DNA of 64,000 nt from JANQTF01 sp041741415 (GCA_041741415.1 JBGSKC010000028.1:62001-126000); one strand, 5' to 3'; numbered from the stretch's first letter, positions 47,274 to 57,243 are shown. Translations and numbers: made by a program. The notes: generated from the sequence alone by a model not told the origin.

Positions 47274-49535
47274 ATGGTTTTCGACCTGGATAAAATCGCG
47301 CGGGTGTACCAGGAACTCCCCGCCAAAATCGCCCAAGCACGCGCCGTGCTCGGCCGCCCCATGACCCTTGCCGACAAAATACTCTACTCCCACCTCCACC
47401 CCGATACGCCCGTGAAGGCCTATGGCCGTGGAAAGGACTACGTTGACTTCGCCCCCGATCGCGTGGCCATGCAGGATGCCACCGCCCAAATGGCCCTGCT
47501 CCAGTTCATGATGGCCGGCAAAAAGAAGGTCTCAGTTCCCTCCACCGTTCACTGCGATCACCTCATCCAGGCCAAAACCGGCGCCGCCGAAGACCTCGCC
47601 ACCGCCAACGAAGTCAACAAGGAAGTCTATGACTTTCTCGCCTCTGTTTCCAACAAATACGGGATCGGCTTCTGGAAGCCCGGTGCCGGGATCATTCACC
47701 AGGTGGTGCTCGAAAACTACGCCTTCCCTGGCGGCATGATGATCGGAACCGACTCCCACACCCCCAACGCCGGGGGCCTCGGCATGGTCGCCATCGGGGT
47801 CGGCGGTGCCGACGCTGTGGATGTCATGGCAGGCATGGCCTGGGAGCTCAAAATGCCCAAGCTCATTGGCGTTAACCTCACCGGCAAGCTCAGCGGCTGG
47901 ACTTCCCCCAAGGACGTGATCCTCAAAGTGGCCGGTATCCTCACCGTGAAGGGCGGAACCGGAGCCATTGTGGAATATTTTGGAGAAGGCGCCAGGAACA
48001 TGTCGGCCACCGGCAAAGGTACCATCTGCAACATGGGCGCTGAAATCGGAGCCACCACCTCCACCTTCGGCTACGACCCCTCCATGGCCCGCTACCTCAG
48101 CGCCACAGGCCGCGCCGAAGTGGCAGCCCTCGCAGACCAGGTCGCAGAGCACCTCACCGGCGACCCAGAAGCCTATGCTGAGCCAGAAAAATACTTCGAT
48201 CAGGTGATTCACATCAACCTCGACGAACTGGAGCCACACATCAACGGGCCTTTCACCCCCGACCTCGCCTGGCCTTTGTCTAAATTTGCCCAGGCAGTGA
48301 AGGAGAATGGCTATCCGCAAACCCTCGAAGTGGGCCTCATTGGCTCCTGCACCAACTCCTCCTACGAAGACCTCGACCGGGCAGCCTCAGTGGCCAAGCA
48401 AGCCATTGCCAAAGGCCTCAAAGCCCGCTCAGAATTCACAATTACTCCCGGCTCAGAAGTGGTGCGCTACACCGTGGAGCGCGACGGCCTGCTGGATGCG
48501 TTTGAAGGAATCGGCGGGGTGGTGCTGGCAAATGCCTGTGGCCCCTGTATCGGCCAATGGGCACGCCATAACGAAAATCCTGATCGTCAAAACTCGATCA
48601 TCACCTCCTTCAACAGGAACTTCGCCAAGCGCAACGACGGCAACCCCAATACCAACGCCTTCGTGGCATCGCCCGAACTGGTGACAGCCTTCTCCATCGC
48701 AGGTGACCTCACGTTCAACCCCCTCACAGACAAGCTGATCAACGAAGCCGGACAAGCTGTGAGCCTGGACCCGCCCGTGGGCGACGAACTTCCTGCCCGC
48801 GGCTTTGATGCTGAGGATCCGGGCTACCTGGCCCCGCTCGAAGACGGCAGCAGCCTGCAGGTGAAAGTGGCCCCCGATTCGGATCGCCTCCAATTGCTTG
48901 ATCCGTTCAAGCCATGGAATGGCCAGGACCTCACAGGACTTCGCCTGCTCATCAAGGCATTTGGAAAATGTACCACCGACCACATTTCGATGGCTGGCCC
49001 CTGGCTGCGCTACCGTGGTCACCTGGACAACATCTCGAACAACGTGATGCTGGGTGCAATCAACGCATTTACCAAGCAGGCAAACACCAAAAACCCGATC
49101 ACCGGCGAGTACATGGAGAACCCCAAAGCAGCCAGGGCCATGCGCAATGCCGGGATTGAGAGCATCATCATTGGCGATGAAAACTATGGCGAAGGCTCCT
49201 CCCGCGAGCACGCCGCCATGGAACCCCGCCACATGGGCGTGAGGGCCGTGATCGTGAAATCCTTTGCCCGGATCCACGAAACCAACCTCAAAAAGCAGGG
49301 AATGCTGGCCCTCACCTTCGCCAACCCTGCCGACTACGACAAGATCCAGGAAAGCGACACCTTCGACCTGCTGGTGAGCAGCTTTGCCCCCGACAAGCAG
49401 GTGACCCTGGTGGCCCGCCACGCCGATGGCAGCGAAGACCGCATCCTGTGCAATCACACATACAATGAGCAGCAGATCGGCTGGTTCCGCGCAGGCAGCG
49501 CCCTGAACCTGATCGCCGCTCAGGAAGGAGCCTGA
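47274..49535 (+). CDS. acn: Aconitate hydratase (mitochondrial-type)
   Basis: TCA-cycle enzyme that interconverts citrate and isocitrate through a [4Fe-4S] cluster. The 753-residue product has the cluster cysteines in GSCTNSSYEDL and NACGPCIGQW, the substrate segments TVHCDHLIQA and TDSHTPNAGGLGM, and the swivel domain motif YGEGSSREHAAMEPR. Length and sequence order fit the mitochondrial/AcnA-like branch found in this phylum rather than AcnB. The gene is monocistronic with a terminator directly downstream. Confidence 0.98.
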   Translation: MVFDLDKIARVYQELPAKIAQARAVLGRPMTLADKILYSHLHPDTPVKAYGRGKDYVDFAPDRVAMQDATAQMALLQFMMAGKKKVSVPSTVHCDHLIQAKTGAAEDLATANEVNKEVYDFLASVSNKYGIGFWKPGAGIIHQVVLENYAFPGGMMIGTDSHTPNAGGLGMVAIGVGGADAVDVMAGMAWELKMPKLIGVNLTGKLSGWTSPKDVILKVAGILTVKGGTGAIVEYFGEGARNMSATGKGTICNMGAEIGATTSTFGYDPSMARYLSATGRAEVAALADQVAEHLTGDPEAYAEPEKYFDQVIHINLDELEPHINGPFTPDLAWPLSKFAQAVKENGYPQTLEVGLIGSCTNSSYEDLDRAASVAKQAIAKGLKARSEFTITPGSEVVRYTVERDGLLDAFEGIGGVVLANACGPCIGQWARHNENPDRQNSIITSFNRNFAKRNDGNPNTNAFVASPELVTAFSIAGDLTFNPLTDKLINEAGQAVSLDPPVGDELPARGFDAEDPGYLAPLEDGSSLQVKVAPDSDRLQLLDPFKPWNGQDLTGLRLLIKAFGKCTTDHISMAGPWLRYRGHLDNISNNVMLGAINAFTKQANTKNPITGEYMENPKAARAMRNAGIESIIIGDENYGEGSSREHAAMEPRHMGVRAVIVKSFARIHETNLKKQGMLALTFANPADYDKIQESDTFDLLVSSFAPDKQVTLVARHADGSEDRILCNHTYNEQQIGWFRAGSALNLIAAQEGA

Positions 49536-49552
49536 TCGCCCTGAGAAATAGA

Positions 49553-49582
49553 AAGCCCGGCCGGGAGGTCGGGCTTTTTTGG
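49553..49582 (+). terminator. Intrinsic terminator after acn
   Basis: Stem AAGCCCG with CGGGCTT (49553-49559 and 49570-49576) and an extended GC loop, followed by six T. It lies 17 bases after the stop. Confidence 0.85.
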
Positions 49583-49613
49583 TTCCTTTGAGCATCTCAC
49601 CAAATCCTTCCGC

Positions 49614-50477
49614 ATGCAACGAGTGCTGTTCGCTTTCCTGCTGATCTGCCCCTTGATTGGATCCGCCCAACTCCCCCGGCGCTTCGACCTGCCCGCTGAA
49701 ATCCGGGAGGCATCCGGGCTGCACATCGCCTCCTACGACTCGCTCTGGTGGCACAACGACAGCGGCGGAAATCCAACCCTCTACTGCACCGACGCCGGGG
49801 GCAGGCTCCTCGATTCCATCCAGATTCCCGGGGCCGTGAACCGCGACTGGGAAGACCTCAGCACCGACAACGCAGGCAACTGGTACCTCGGCGATTTTGG
49901 CAACAACCGCAACAACCGCCGCGACCTCACCATCTACCGCTGGGCAGCCGCCACCAGCCAGCTGGATTCCATTCGCTTTCATTACCCTGAAAAACAGGCA
50001 TTTCCTCCTGACCAAAGCCAGTGGAACTACAACCTCGAGGGCTTTTTCTGGGCGAATGACAGCCTGCATTTGTTCACCAAAAACCTCATCGATAAGGGCA
50101 ACGACTTCACCCGACACTACGTGCTGAGCGACCAGCCCGGTGTTCAGGCCGCACACCTTGTTGACAGCCTTTACCTGCACCGCAGGGTGGTCACGGCTGC
50201 GGCCCTCTCCCCCGACGGCCAGCGTGCCGCCCTGGTGGCCTACACCTTCCGTCGATGGCTGGGCTTCGTGCCCTATTCAGCGGCTACGCTGTTTGTGTTC
50301 GAAGACTTTCCTGACGGTCGCTACCTGCAGGGAAAGCAAACCGCTTATCGTCTGAGGTCCTGGCCTTTGCCCACCCAGTTTGAGTGCGTTGATTTTTGGG
50401 ATGAACAGACTGTGCTTGTCGGCTCCGAAGCCACACTCTGGCTCCCGGCACGCGTGCGGATCGTGAAGCTGAAGTAG
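49614..50477 (+). CDS. Secreted beta-propeller-like protein of unknown function
   Basis: A 287-residue exported protein. The signal peptide is QRVLFAFLLICPLIGSAQ. The rest consists of blade-like strands with Asp/Gly turns (ASGLHIASYDSLWWHNDSGG, DWEDLSTDNAGNWYLGDFGN, YLHRRVVTAAALSPDGQRAA), in the style of SMP-30/phytase-like or SdiA-regulated propellers. No sorting domain, so it is periplasmic or loosely surface-bound. Function unknown. It is convergent with aroQ, one base apart. Confidence 0.75.
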   Translation: MQRVLFAFLLICPLIGSAQLPRRFDLPAEIREASGLHIASYDSLWWHNDSGGNPTLYCTDAGGRLLDSIQIPGAVNRDWEDLSTDNAGNWYLGDFGNNRNNRRDLTIYRWAAATSQLDSIRFHYPEKQAFPPDQSQWNYNLEGFFWANDSLHLFTKNLIDKGNDFTRHYVLSDQPGVQAAHLVDSLYLHRRVVTAAALSPDGQRAALVAYTFRRWLGFVPYSAATLFVFEDFPDGRYLQGKQTAYRLRSWPLPTQFECVDFWDEQTVLVGSEATLWLPARVRIVKLK

Positions 50478-50478
50478 G

Positions 50479-50910
50479 TCAGCGGGCTGCGTTTCGCTCC
50501 ATCCATTGCACCGCCAGGCGGTAGCCTTCGATGCCGAGGCCGGAAATCAGGCCGTGGCAGGCAGGAGCCAGCACCGACTGGTGGCGGAAGGCTTCCCTGG
50601 CAAAAATGTGGGAAATGTGAATCTCCAGTTTTGGCACCTTCACAATGGCCAGCGCGTCGGCAAGGGCATAGCTGTAGTGGGTCCAGGCCCCGGCATTGAT
50701 GATCAGGCCCTGGTAATCTTCCTGCAGAGTGCGGTGAATGCGTTCCAGCAGTTCGCCTTCGTGGTTGGTCTGAAAATGATCGAGCTGAAGGTGGGGAAAT
50801 TCGGCCCGAAGCCCTCCGAGCAGATCGTCAAGCGTGGTGCTGCCATACAAATGAGGCTCCCTGGAGCCGAGCATGTTGAGATTGGGGCCGTGGAGGAGCA
50901 AAAGCTTCAT
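50479..50910 (-). CDS. aroQ: 3-dehydroquinate dehydratase, type II
   Basis: Shikimate-pathway enzyme. The 143-residue product begins KLLLLHGPNLNMLGSREPHL, contains the catalytic-loop tyrosine YGSTTLDDLL, the substrate asparagine in INAGAWTHYS and the histidine in ISHIFAREAFRH. The start at 50910 is chosen because family members begin there; the 59-codon extension upstream is antisense to the xerD leader. Divergent from xerD with about 90 bases between them. Confidence 0.97.
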   Translation of the reverse strand: MKLLLLHGPNLNMLGSREPHLYGSTTLDDLLGGLRAEFPHLQLDHFQTNHEGELLERIHRTLQEDYQGLIINAGAWTHYSYALADALAIVKVPKLEIHISHIFAREAFRHQSVLAPACHGLISGLGIEGYRLAVQWMERNAAR

Positions 50911-51002
50911 GGGAATCGGGCAAATGAGCCGTTGAGAAAATGTATATTCAGCGTCAATATCGGCAAATCCTCCGATTCGCCTAACCACACCCTCCCGCAA
51001 CG

Positions 51003-51908
51003 ATGAGCGCCTGGCAGCAAGCCCTCCACGATTACGAAAGCTACCTGTCCCTTGAACGCGGCGTGGCAGCCAACTCCCGCGAAGCATATCTCCGCGACCT
51101 CGCCCGCTATCGCCTCTTCGCTGAGGAATTCCTCGCCCTCCCCTCCCCTGCCCTCATTCAGCCAGCTCACCTCCACGATTTTCTCCATTTCCTCGCGGAG
51201 CAATGCCTGCTGGGCGCCCGCTCCCTCGCCCGGAATGTGTCTTCGCTTCGCTCCTTCCACGGCTTTCTCTACCTCGATGAGCAGGTGGACAACGACCCCA
51301 GCGCCCTGCTCGAACTCCCGCGGTTTGGCCGTAAACTCCCCGAAGTGCTGGCTGTGGAAGAGATTGAGGCACTTTTCGCCACCTTCGACACTGGCTTTCC
51401 TCATGAACTGCGAAACCGGGCCATGCTCGAAGTACTCTATTCCTCAGGGTTGCGTGTTTCGGAACTGATTGGCCTGCAGAAAAATGCAGTGTATGAGGAG
51501 GAAGGTTTCATCCGCATCACCGGGAAAGGTAACAAAGAGCGGCTCGTGCCGATTGGGCAACCTGCCCTGGCCTGGATGAAACGCTATGATCAGGAGGCCC
51601 GCATCCTGCTTAACATTCGCCCGGAGCATCGCTCTTTCGTGTTTCTCAACAAAAATGGCCAGCCTATGTCGAGGGTGATGGTGTTCAACATCGTGAAAGA
51701 AGCCTGCCTGAAAGCGGGCCTCCGGCGTGGTGTTTCGCCCCATACCTTTCGCCACTCCTTCGCTACTCATTTGCTGGAAGGCGGCGCCGATCTCCGTGCC
51801 GTGCAGGAAATGCTGGGTCACGCCTCCATCACCACAACCGAGGTCTATCTCCACCTCGACCGCCAGCACCTGCGCGAGGTCCATGCGCTGTATCACCCCC
51901 GAAAATAA
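51003..51908 (+). CDS. xerD: Tyrosine recombinase XerD
   Basis: Site-specific recombinase that resolves chromosome dimers at dif. The 301-residue product has an N-terminal SAM-like DNA-binding domain (YLSLERGVAANSREAYLRDL) and all six catalytic residues: Arg151 (GLRVSE), Lys175 (GKGNKE), His247 and Arg250 (HTFRHS), His273 (LGHAS) and Tyr282 (VYLHLD). The XerD assignment rather than XerC is from the overall pattern. It stands alone and is not next to an integrative element. A dif site was not identified in the window. Confidence 0.93.
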   Translation: MSAWQQALHDYESYLSLERGVAANSREAYLRDLARYRLFAEEFLALPSPALIQPAHLHDFLHFLAEQCLLGARSLARNVSSLRSFHGFLYLDEQVDNDPSALLELPRFGRKLPEVLAVEEIEALFATFDTGFPHELRNRAMLEVLYSSGLRVSELIGLQKNAVYEEEGFIRITGKGNKERLVPIGQPALAWMKRYDQEARILLNIRPEHRSFVFLNKNGQPMSRVMVFNIVKEACLKAGLRRGVSPHTFRHSFATHLLEGGADLRAVQEMLGHASITTTEVYLHLDRQHLREVHALYHPRK

Positions 51909-51942
51909 AAACCGGCACCAACCCGAAAGCTGATGCCGGTTT
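51909..51942. terminator. Bidirectional terminator between xerD and the T9SS Calx-beta gene
   Basis: AAACCGGCA pairs with TGCCGGTTT (51909-51942) over a loop; A- and T-rich sequence on both sides lets it serve the two convergent genes. Confidence 0.7.
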
Positions 51943-51958
51943 CATGTGGCAGATCTGC

Positions 51959-54900
51959 CTACTCCTGCTTCACCCAGCGAAGCACAAGGCTGCCCTGGGC
52001 CGTTTCCACGCGCACGAGGTACATCCCGGCGGGAAGGGCCTCTGCATTGAGCTCAGCTCTTTCGCTCCCGGCCTCCAGGCTCAGCAGGCGGCGGCCAGCA
52101 AGGTCGCTGAGGTGGATGCTTTCGAGGCGAAGCTCGCTTTCCAGCACCAGCAGGTTGCGGCCGGGGTTGGGATACATCCGAATGCTGGCCGGGTCGAGCT
52201 GGTCGGCAATGGGATCAGTTTCGGTAATGGTAATCGTTGCAGTGTCAGTCAAGGTAATGGCTCCCTGGTAGGTTCGCTCCACGACCAGCACAATTGTTTC
52301 GGTTCCTTCAATCAGGTTGTCGTTGAGGATGGACAAACTGAAGGATCCGGCTCCACTTTCCCGACAGCCAACGAGGTCAAGCTGTGGTGCTGCCAGCGAG
52401 AAATCCTGGCCGCTGGTGGCGGTACTGCTGTTGTCCACCCGCACAAAGAACACGGCGCTGTCGGGCAGGCCATTGAGCAACTCCACGTCGAGGGTGAGTC
52501 CTCCGGTGCTTTCGTCGACGTCGAAATCGGCAAAATCAAACAATCCCACGGGAAGCGGGGCAGCGGCAATGTCCTGCACATAGCGGGGCAGAAGTTGGTA
52601 GCCGCTGGTGTAGGGGCTTGTTGAGTCAACCTGGCTACCAAAACCCATGAGCGAAACAATTCCCTGGGGCACAGGACTGCCATCAATGTTAGTTTCCTTG
52701 TCGATGCGAACAGTCACTGTGTCAAGGCCATTCGTGAAGAGGACGTTGGCATCTTGCCCGGCGGCGGGCCAGGTGGCAGGGTTTACCAGGTAGTAACATG
52801 CCAGCAACACCGGTTCGTGCTCGGTGTCCTCTCCAAGGGCGATCACTTCCTGAGCAGGTACCGGAGGAACTCCGTCGATTTGTACAATCATGGTATCGAC
52901 TTCAATTCTGGCAAGACCGTTAACATGCGAAATAACACCTCGCACATCCACGACATATCCCTCCTGCACATTCGGCACCCCCACAAAGGGACCGGGAGAA
53001 AATACCTGAATGCCGCTGGAGAAATCATGCAACACAAATTCGTACCCCTGCGAGGCAAAGTTGATGCCCTGCACAACGCCATAGAGCATACATCGCACCC
53101 CAAGGGAATCGGGCAACCCGTCGCCGTTAGCATCTTCAGTCACTACCTCTATAGGATAGCCAAGCACATCGTCGTCAACCAAAGACACTGTCAGTTCATT
53201 GTTGATTCCGATTTGAGCACCCGGACTCACGGAGTCAATGACCAGGACGAAAAACTGGGGTGGTCCAGTAAAAAGGTCATCAATGCCGCCAAAAACAATA
53301 CCTTGAGTCACAAGGGTATCCGGGGGCAGGATGAGAAGGGTATCGGTCCATGTGAAATCGGTCCCCTGCAATGCCCAGGAGGCCGCTTGATCAAGCCGGA
53401 TCCTGACAGCAATGGAGTCGCTCCCGGGGTTGCTGAGACCAATCACAGAATAGGCCTTGGAAGGTTCATTTTCGTCGATCTGTAAAGAAGTGGTTGTGAA
53501 GAAAACCAGCGGGTTGGTATCGTCATCGATAATCTGCACCAGCAGGCTGTCGCTTTGCCCGATGGTCCCTCCAACCGGATTGCTCATCGTGAAGAGGATG
53601 TCTTCGGTGGGCTCGGGGGCGGTGTCGTTGATGATGCTCAGTCTCAGAAGCTTGGTTCCCGGAGCCGTGAAAACCAGGGTCGTGTCGTCCCAGAAAAAAT
53701 CCTGCCCGATTGTGGCGGAGCCGGTGCTCAGGCTCACATCAACGCTCACCGGGGCACTAATGAAGCCCGTAACATTCACTTGAATGTCGAGGGAATCGGC
53801 TGCTTCCTGCATGATGGTTGGGCTGGGGGTCAGAATCGAAAAAACGGGAGTCGAAACGGGGTCGAGGTTCATCTCAATGGCCAGCACCACTGTGTTGACG
53901 GCACCTGTCCAGTTTCCTATACCGACATTGTTCGCTTTGAACCACAAAGTTCCGGAGGTAAAAAACTCGCTGAAAGCACGAATCCCGACATTGGTGGCAA
54001 CTTCGCTCACTGCTACCAGATAGCGCCCGGCGGGAAGGCTGGCAGCCCCGCCCTGGATAGGCAGGGTCAGCTTCACCCCATTTGCCGAATCATTCGCTGT
54101 AAATGTGTAGCTATCAGTAAACGCCAGTGGCACCAACGTAGGGGCAGTGTTTCCTGGGTTGAAAGGATAAATGGCCGCAGACACCTGCACGCCGGCGGGT
54201 GGGGTGCCAAAATCCACCGTCACGGAATTAAGCTGGGCGCTGGTGCTCAGGGTGAAATCCTGCCCGATGGCGGCACTTTGCCCCGGCCCGGCTCCGACAC
54301 CAAAATTACCAGTCTGAACGCCAGTGTACCTGGCCAGCACTGAGTCTGTTATAGCCAATTGATAAAAGACAGAATCATTTCCCGGCACCAGGTCAGTTTG
54401 GCCGCCCAGGCTCACCCAGGTGGTCACCTCATATTCACCAATAGCACCAGGAGACCATGGCAATATCGCCAGCGGCTGGGACCCTGCGGGAGAAATGGCG
54501 ATCGGCGAGCTGCTACCGGTAAACACAACCGTATTCGAGCCGAGATCCCGGACCGACACATTGAGACTGGCACTGCTCAGGGTTTGGAAGCCGGCATTGA
54601 ATACCGTTCCCTGAAACGTAACACTTGGCCCCTGAAAAAGAGGGCTGGACGAATAGCCGGGCAGCGGGCGGGCAATGTTGAGTTGGGCATCTACCGCAAT
54701 GGGGGAAAAATCGAGTTCGTAGCCAAACAGCACATTGGGCGTTCCCTGTAAAACTCCTCCGATTGTATTTTCCCCCGGCACCAGCCCCGATCCGATGAAC
54801 AGCCCCCCGGCCAGCGCAGTAGTGAGGCCAAAGTCGTTCGCCACATCAAAGCTCACCCCTGTGAAAGTTCCCGCCGGAAGCTGAAGCTGTGAAATAATGG

Positions 54901-55651
54901 CGTTCGAAGGGGTGCCTGCCTGGTGAAAGACCCAGAGATAAGGGCCTCCTGCACTGACCCCGTCGTAGGCGGCACCATACATACCTGCCCGCCCATGGGT
55001 TGCCAGCGGGATGGTGGTAAGGGTAGCGCCCGTCATGGAAATCACCCCGATGGCAGAGGAAAAATTGCCGATGTAAAAGCCCCCTCCCCCACTGTTCAGC
55101 GTCGGGTCGTACGTCAGAAAGCGGGTGCCGATGGTGCTGGCCGCGCCTGTTACTGTGATCGAGTTGACAAGGGTTTTGTTGGCTGGGTTGATCCTCCTGA
55201 TGGCACTACCCGCTGTTCCGAGGTAGATAAAGGTGCCGTCGGAGGTTATGGAGCGAATGCCTGTTACGCCGGGAATCGTGAAAATCTGGGTAACTGATCC
55301 GCTGGAATCCAGGGTGGCAAGGGTGTCGCTGTTCCATTTTGATACCCAAAATTCGGTGCCTGTCCAGTAGGCACCTGCGTTGGAAAAATACCCCACGCTG
55401 TCGGAAACGGCATAGCCAAACTGGAAATCCCACTGGGCATCAGGCATGATCGTGCCTCCGGTGCCGGGAGCAGGGTTGCCTGCCGGTGCAGCCTCTGTAC
55501 CATCGGCGGCGGAGGCTGCCAGGCTCACTAGCGGGAGTTGCTTTGGCTTGGCATCTGGGAGGCCCTGGGCAGATTGCCCCAGGACGGCAGAAAAGGGTAA
55601 GAGCAGACCCAGCAGGACCACGCTCAGGTGTTGCCTTGAAAAGGGCTTCAT
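51959..55651 (-). CDS. Giant secreted T9SS protein with Calx-beta repeats
   Basis: A 1230-residue surface protein. A signal peptide (KPFSRQHLSVVLLGLLLPFS, cleaved near LGQ) is followed by a propeller-like region (residues ~60-330), a bacterial Ig-like region, then several Calx-beta-like units with the typical PGSDSIAVRIRL, EPTEDILFTM and VQIIDDD phrases, an OB-fold/DUF5689-like segment (VRGVISHVNGLARIEVD, NGLDTVTVRIDKETN) and a C-terminal T9SS sorting domain (RMYPNPGRNLLVLESEL, LPAGMYLVRVETAQG). Probably adhesive or substrate-binding; Asp-rich units suggest calcium binding. The start at 55651 (MKPFS) opens the signal peptide; the ORF has one ATG further upstream. Confidence 0.85.
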   Translation of the reverse strand: MKPFSRQHLSVVLLGLLLPFSAVLGQSAQGLPDAKPKQLPLVSLAASAADGTEAAPAGNPAPGTGGTIMPDAQWDFQFGYAVSDSVGYFSNAGAYWTGTEFWVSKWNSDTLATLDSSGSVTQIFTIPGVTGIRSITSDGTFIYLGTAGSAIRRINPANKTLVNSITVTGAASTIGTRFLTYDPTLNSGGGGFYIGNFSSAIGVISMTGATLTTIPLATHGRAGMYGAAYDGVSAGGPYLWVFHQAGTPSNAIISQLQLPAGTFTGVSFDVANDFGLTTALAGGLFIGSGLVPGENTIGGVLQGTPNVLFGYELDFSPIAVDAQLNIARPLPGYSSSPLFQGPSVTFQGTVFNAGFQTLSSASLNVSVRDLGSNTVVFTGSSSPIAISPAGSQPLAILPWSPGAIGEYEVTTWVSLGGQTDLVPGNDSVFYQLAITDSVLARYTGVQTGNFGVGAGPGQSAAIGQDFTLSTSAQLNSVTVDFGTPPAGVQVSAAIYPFNPGNTAPTLVPLAFTDSYTFTANDSANGVKLTLPIQGGAASLPAGRYLVAVSEVATNVGIRAFSEFFTSGTLWFKANNVGIGNWTGAVNTVVLAIEMNLDPVSTPVFSILTPSPTIMQEAADSLDIQVNVTGFISAPVSVDVSLSTGSATIGQDFFWDDTTLVFTAPGTKLLRLSIINDTAPEPTEDILFTMSNPVGGTIGQSDSLLVQIIDDDTNPLVFFTTTSLQIDENEPSKAYSVIGLSNPGSDSIAVRIRLDQAASWALQGTDFTWTDTLLILPPDTLVTQGIVFGGIDDLFTGPPQFFVLVIDSVSPGAQIGINNELTVSLVDDDVLGYPIEVVTEDANGDGLPDSLGVRCMLYGVVQGINFASQGYEFVLHDFSSGIQVFSPGPFVGVPNVQEGYVVDVRGVISHVNGLARIEVDTMIVQIDGVPPVPAQEVIALGEDTEHEPVLLACYYLVNPATWPAAGQDANVLFTNGLDTVTVRIDKETNIDGSPVPQGIVSLMGFGSQVDSTSPYTSGYQLLPRYVQDIAAAPLPVGLFDFADFDVDESTGGLTLDVELLNGLPDSAVFFVRVDNSSTATSGQDFSLAAPQLDLVGCRESGAGSFSLSILNDNLIEGTETIVLVVERTYQGAITLTDTATITITETDPIADQLDPASIRMYPNPGRNLLVLESELRLESIHLSDLAGRRLLSLEAGSERAELNAEALPAGMYLVRVETAQGSLVLRWVKQE

Positions 55652-55868
55652 GGCTTGTTGCATGTCGAAGATAGGTTAATGGAAGGAAAAGGAGGAAGAA
55701 ACGAACGAATGAACTTTTCGGGATTCTTTTTGAGAAGTTAGCCAAATTTCTCTGCCTGCCAACGCCAGGGATGACATTTTTTCGCCGGGCATTGCTCCAC
55801 GCTCAATCCACCAACTTCATGGAGATGATGCAGAAATGGCGTTATTCGCGATGTGATTGCGCCATTTT
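55652..55868. other. Divergent promoter region
   Basis: About 220 bases between two divergent genes. No RNA or repeat seen. A TTG start at 55857 lies in frame with the methyltransferase but the ATG at 55869 is preferred. Confidence 0.45.
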
Positions 55869-56504
55869 ATGATCTGGATTGCCCTTTGCTGGACGGGATA
55901 TTATGCACTTCACAGCCTCCTTGCTGCTGAGCCGGTCCAACGCCTTATCACCAGCCGCTGGCCCGGGAGCACCGCCTGGTATCGTCTCGCCTACAACCTC
56001 ATTGCTTCGCTGGGCTTCATGGCGCTGGTTTTGCTGCATATTCAGCTACCTGATGAGCCGCTTTGGGAGCCTGCCTGGAGCCGCATTCCGGGTGGCTTGC
56101 TGCTGCTCGCCGGCCTGTTGATCGGGCGGCAGGCCCTGCGCCAGTATGACCTCGGCTGGTTCTCCGGCCTGAGCCAGTGGAAAGGCGCCAGCCCCCTGAA
56201 GGCTGAAAAACTCGTGCTCTCCTGGTGGCATCGCAGGGTTCGCCATCCTCTCTATTTTGCTACTTTGCTGGTGCTGCTGGGCATTTTCCTGCTCCTGCCT
56301 ACAGACCTTATGCTGGTTGCCAGTGGGGTTGGCTGGGCCTACCTCCTCCTTGGTACCCGCCTCGAGGAAGCCAAATTGATCAGGCTTTTCGGCGAACAAT
56401 ACCTGTCATACCGCCGACAAGTGCCCATGTTGATCCCCAGGCCCTGGAACCCGCCATTTGACCCACCCGTTGACCTCCCACATTCCCCAATTACCACTTC
56501 ATGA
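55869..56504 (+). CDS. Membrane methyltransferase of the isoprenylcysteine/PEMT type
   Basis: A 211-residue inner-membrane protein with about five helices (IWIALCWTGYYALHSLL, LIASLGFMALVLLHIQL, GGLLLLAGLLIGRQAL, LYFATLLVLLGIFLLLPTDL). The family core is WWHRRVRHPLYFATLLVLLG followed by RLEEAKLIRLFGEQYLSYRR, the SAM-binding end of integral-membrane methyltransferases. NnrU-like proteins are similar. The substrate is unknown. Its stop overlaps the start of the thioredoxin-like gene by four bases, so the two are cotranslated. Confidence 0.82.
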   Translation: MIWIALCWTGYYALHSLLAAEPVQRLITSRWPGSTAWYRLAYNLIASLGFMALVLLHIQLPDEPLWEPAWSRIPGGLLLLAGLLIGRQALRQYDLGWFSGLSQWKGASPLKAEKLVLSWWHRRVRHPLYFATLLVLLGIFLLLPTDLMLVASGVGWAYLLLGTRLEEAKLIRLFGEQYLSYRRQVPMLIPRPWNPPFDPPVDLPHSPITTS

Positions 56505-57109
56505 CCCGTTTTTCGGATTTACCTGCAGGTCTTAGCTACCCCGAATACCAGGACGCTGTCCGGCAGCACGCAGCAGAAGGAACCACCTCCGGCCCCAACC
56601 AGGCCGACAGCATGGTTCATTTCACAAAGCTCAACGCCCAACGCATGAAGCGCCTCGATAAAACCGTGGTGCTTGAACCTCGTTGGGAGCAGGCCCTGGC
56701 TCAGCTCACCAAACGATATCACTGGGTGGTGTTTACAGAAACCTGGTGCGGCGATGCAGCCCAGATTCTGCCCGTCCTGCATCATTTGGAAAATGCAGGC
56801 AAAGCCATCAGGATGAGTCTTTTGTTTCGCGATGAGCATCCCGCGCTGTTTGATCACTATCTCACCAATGGCAGCCGGTCCATTCCCAAACTCGTGGCGT
56901 TCGACGCTGAAACAGGAGAAGAACTTGGCCAGTGGGGGCCCCGCCCTGCCCCGCTCCAGTCGATTGTGATGGCCTACAAAAAACAGCCTGAGGCACCCTA
57001 TGAAGTGGTGTCCGAAGAGGTGCAGCGATGGTATAACCTGGACAAGACCGTGCAGATTCAGGAGGAGATTTTCCAGGCTCTTCAGGAGTGGGAGCAGGCA
57101 GGGAAATGA
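56501..57109 (+). CDS. Thioredoxin-family protein with a single active-site cysteine
   Basis: A 202-residue cytoplasmic protein. The fold marks are YHWVVFTETWCGDAAQILPV, with Cys in WCGDA where thioredoxins have WCGPC, SLLFRDEHPALFDHYLTNGS and the cis-proline SIPKLVAFDAETGEELG. The second active-site cysteine is absent, so it is a monothiol protein of the BrxB/Thioredoxin_9 kind rather than a reductant. It overlaps the methyltransferase gene by ATGA. Function unknown; it might buffer bacillithiol-like adducts or act as a chaperone. Confidence 0.85.
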   Translation: MTRFSDLPAGLSYPEYQDAVRQHAAEGTTSGPNQADSMVHFTKLNAQRMKRLDKTVVLEPRWEQALAQLTKRYHWVVFTETWCGDAAQILPVLHHLENAGKAIRMSLLFRDEHPALFDHYLTNGSRSIPKLVAFDAETGEELGQWGPRPAPLQSIVMAYKKQPEAPYEVVSEEVQRWYNLDKTVQIQEEIFQALQEWEQAGK

Positions 57110-57243
57110 AATTTTCCTGAAGGCACACCCCTGAATGCTTCCAGGCGTTGAAACAACCAGAAAATTTTCGTTTTTTGTGGTTGATTTGTTTGTGGAATGA
57201 CAGCCTTTTCGCCCTCATTTCCCCAAACGCAAGCATTATTCCT

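Noticed and set aside
51003..51908. Integrase of a mobile element
   Set aside because: All features fit the chromosomal XerD and no attachment sites or cargo surround it.
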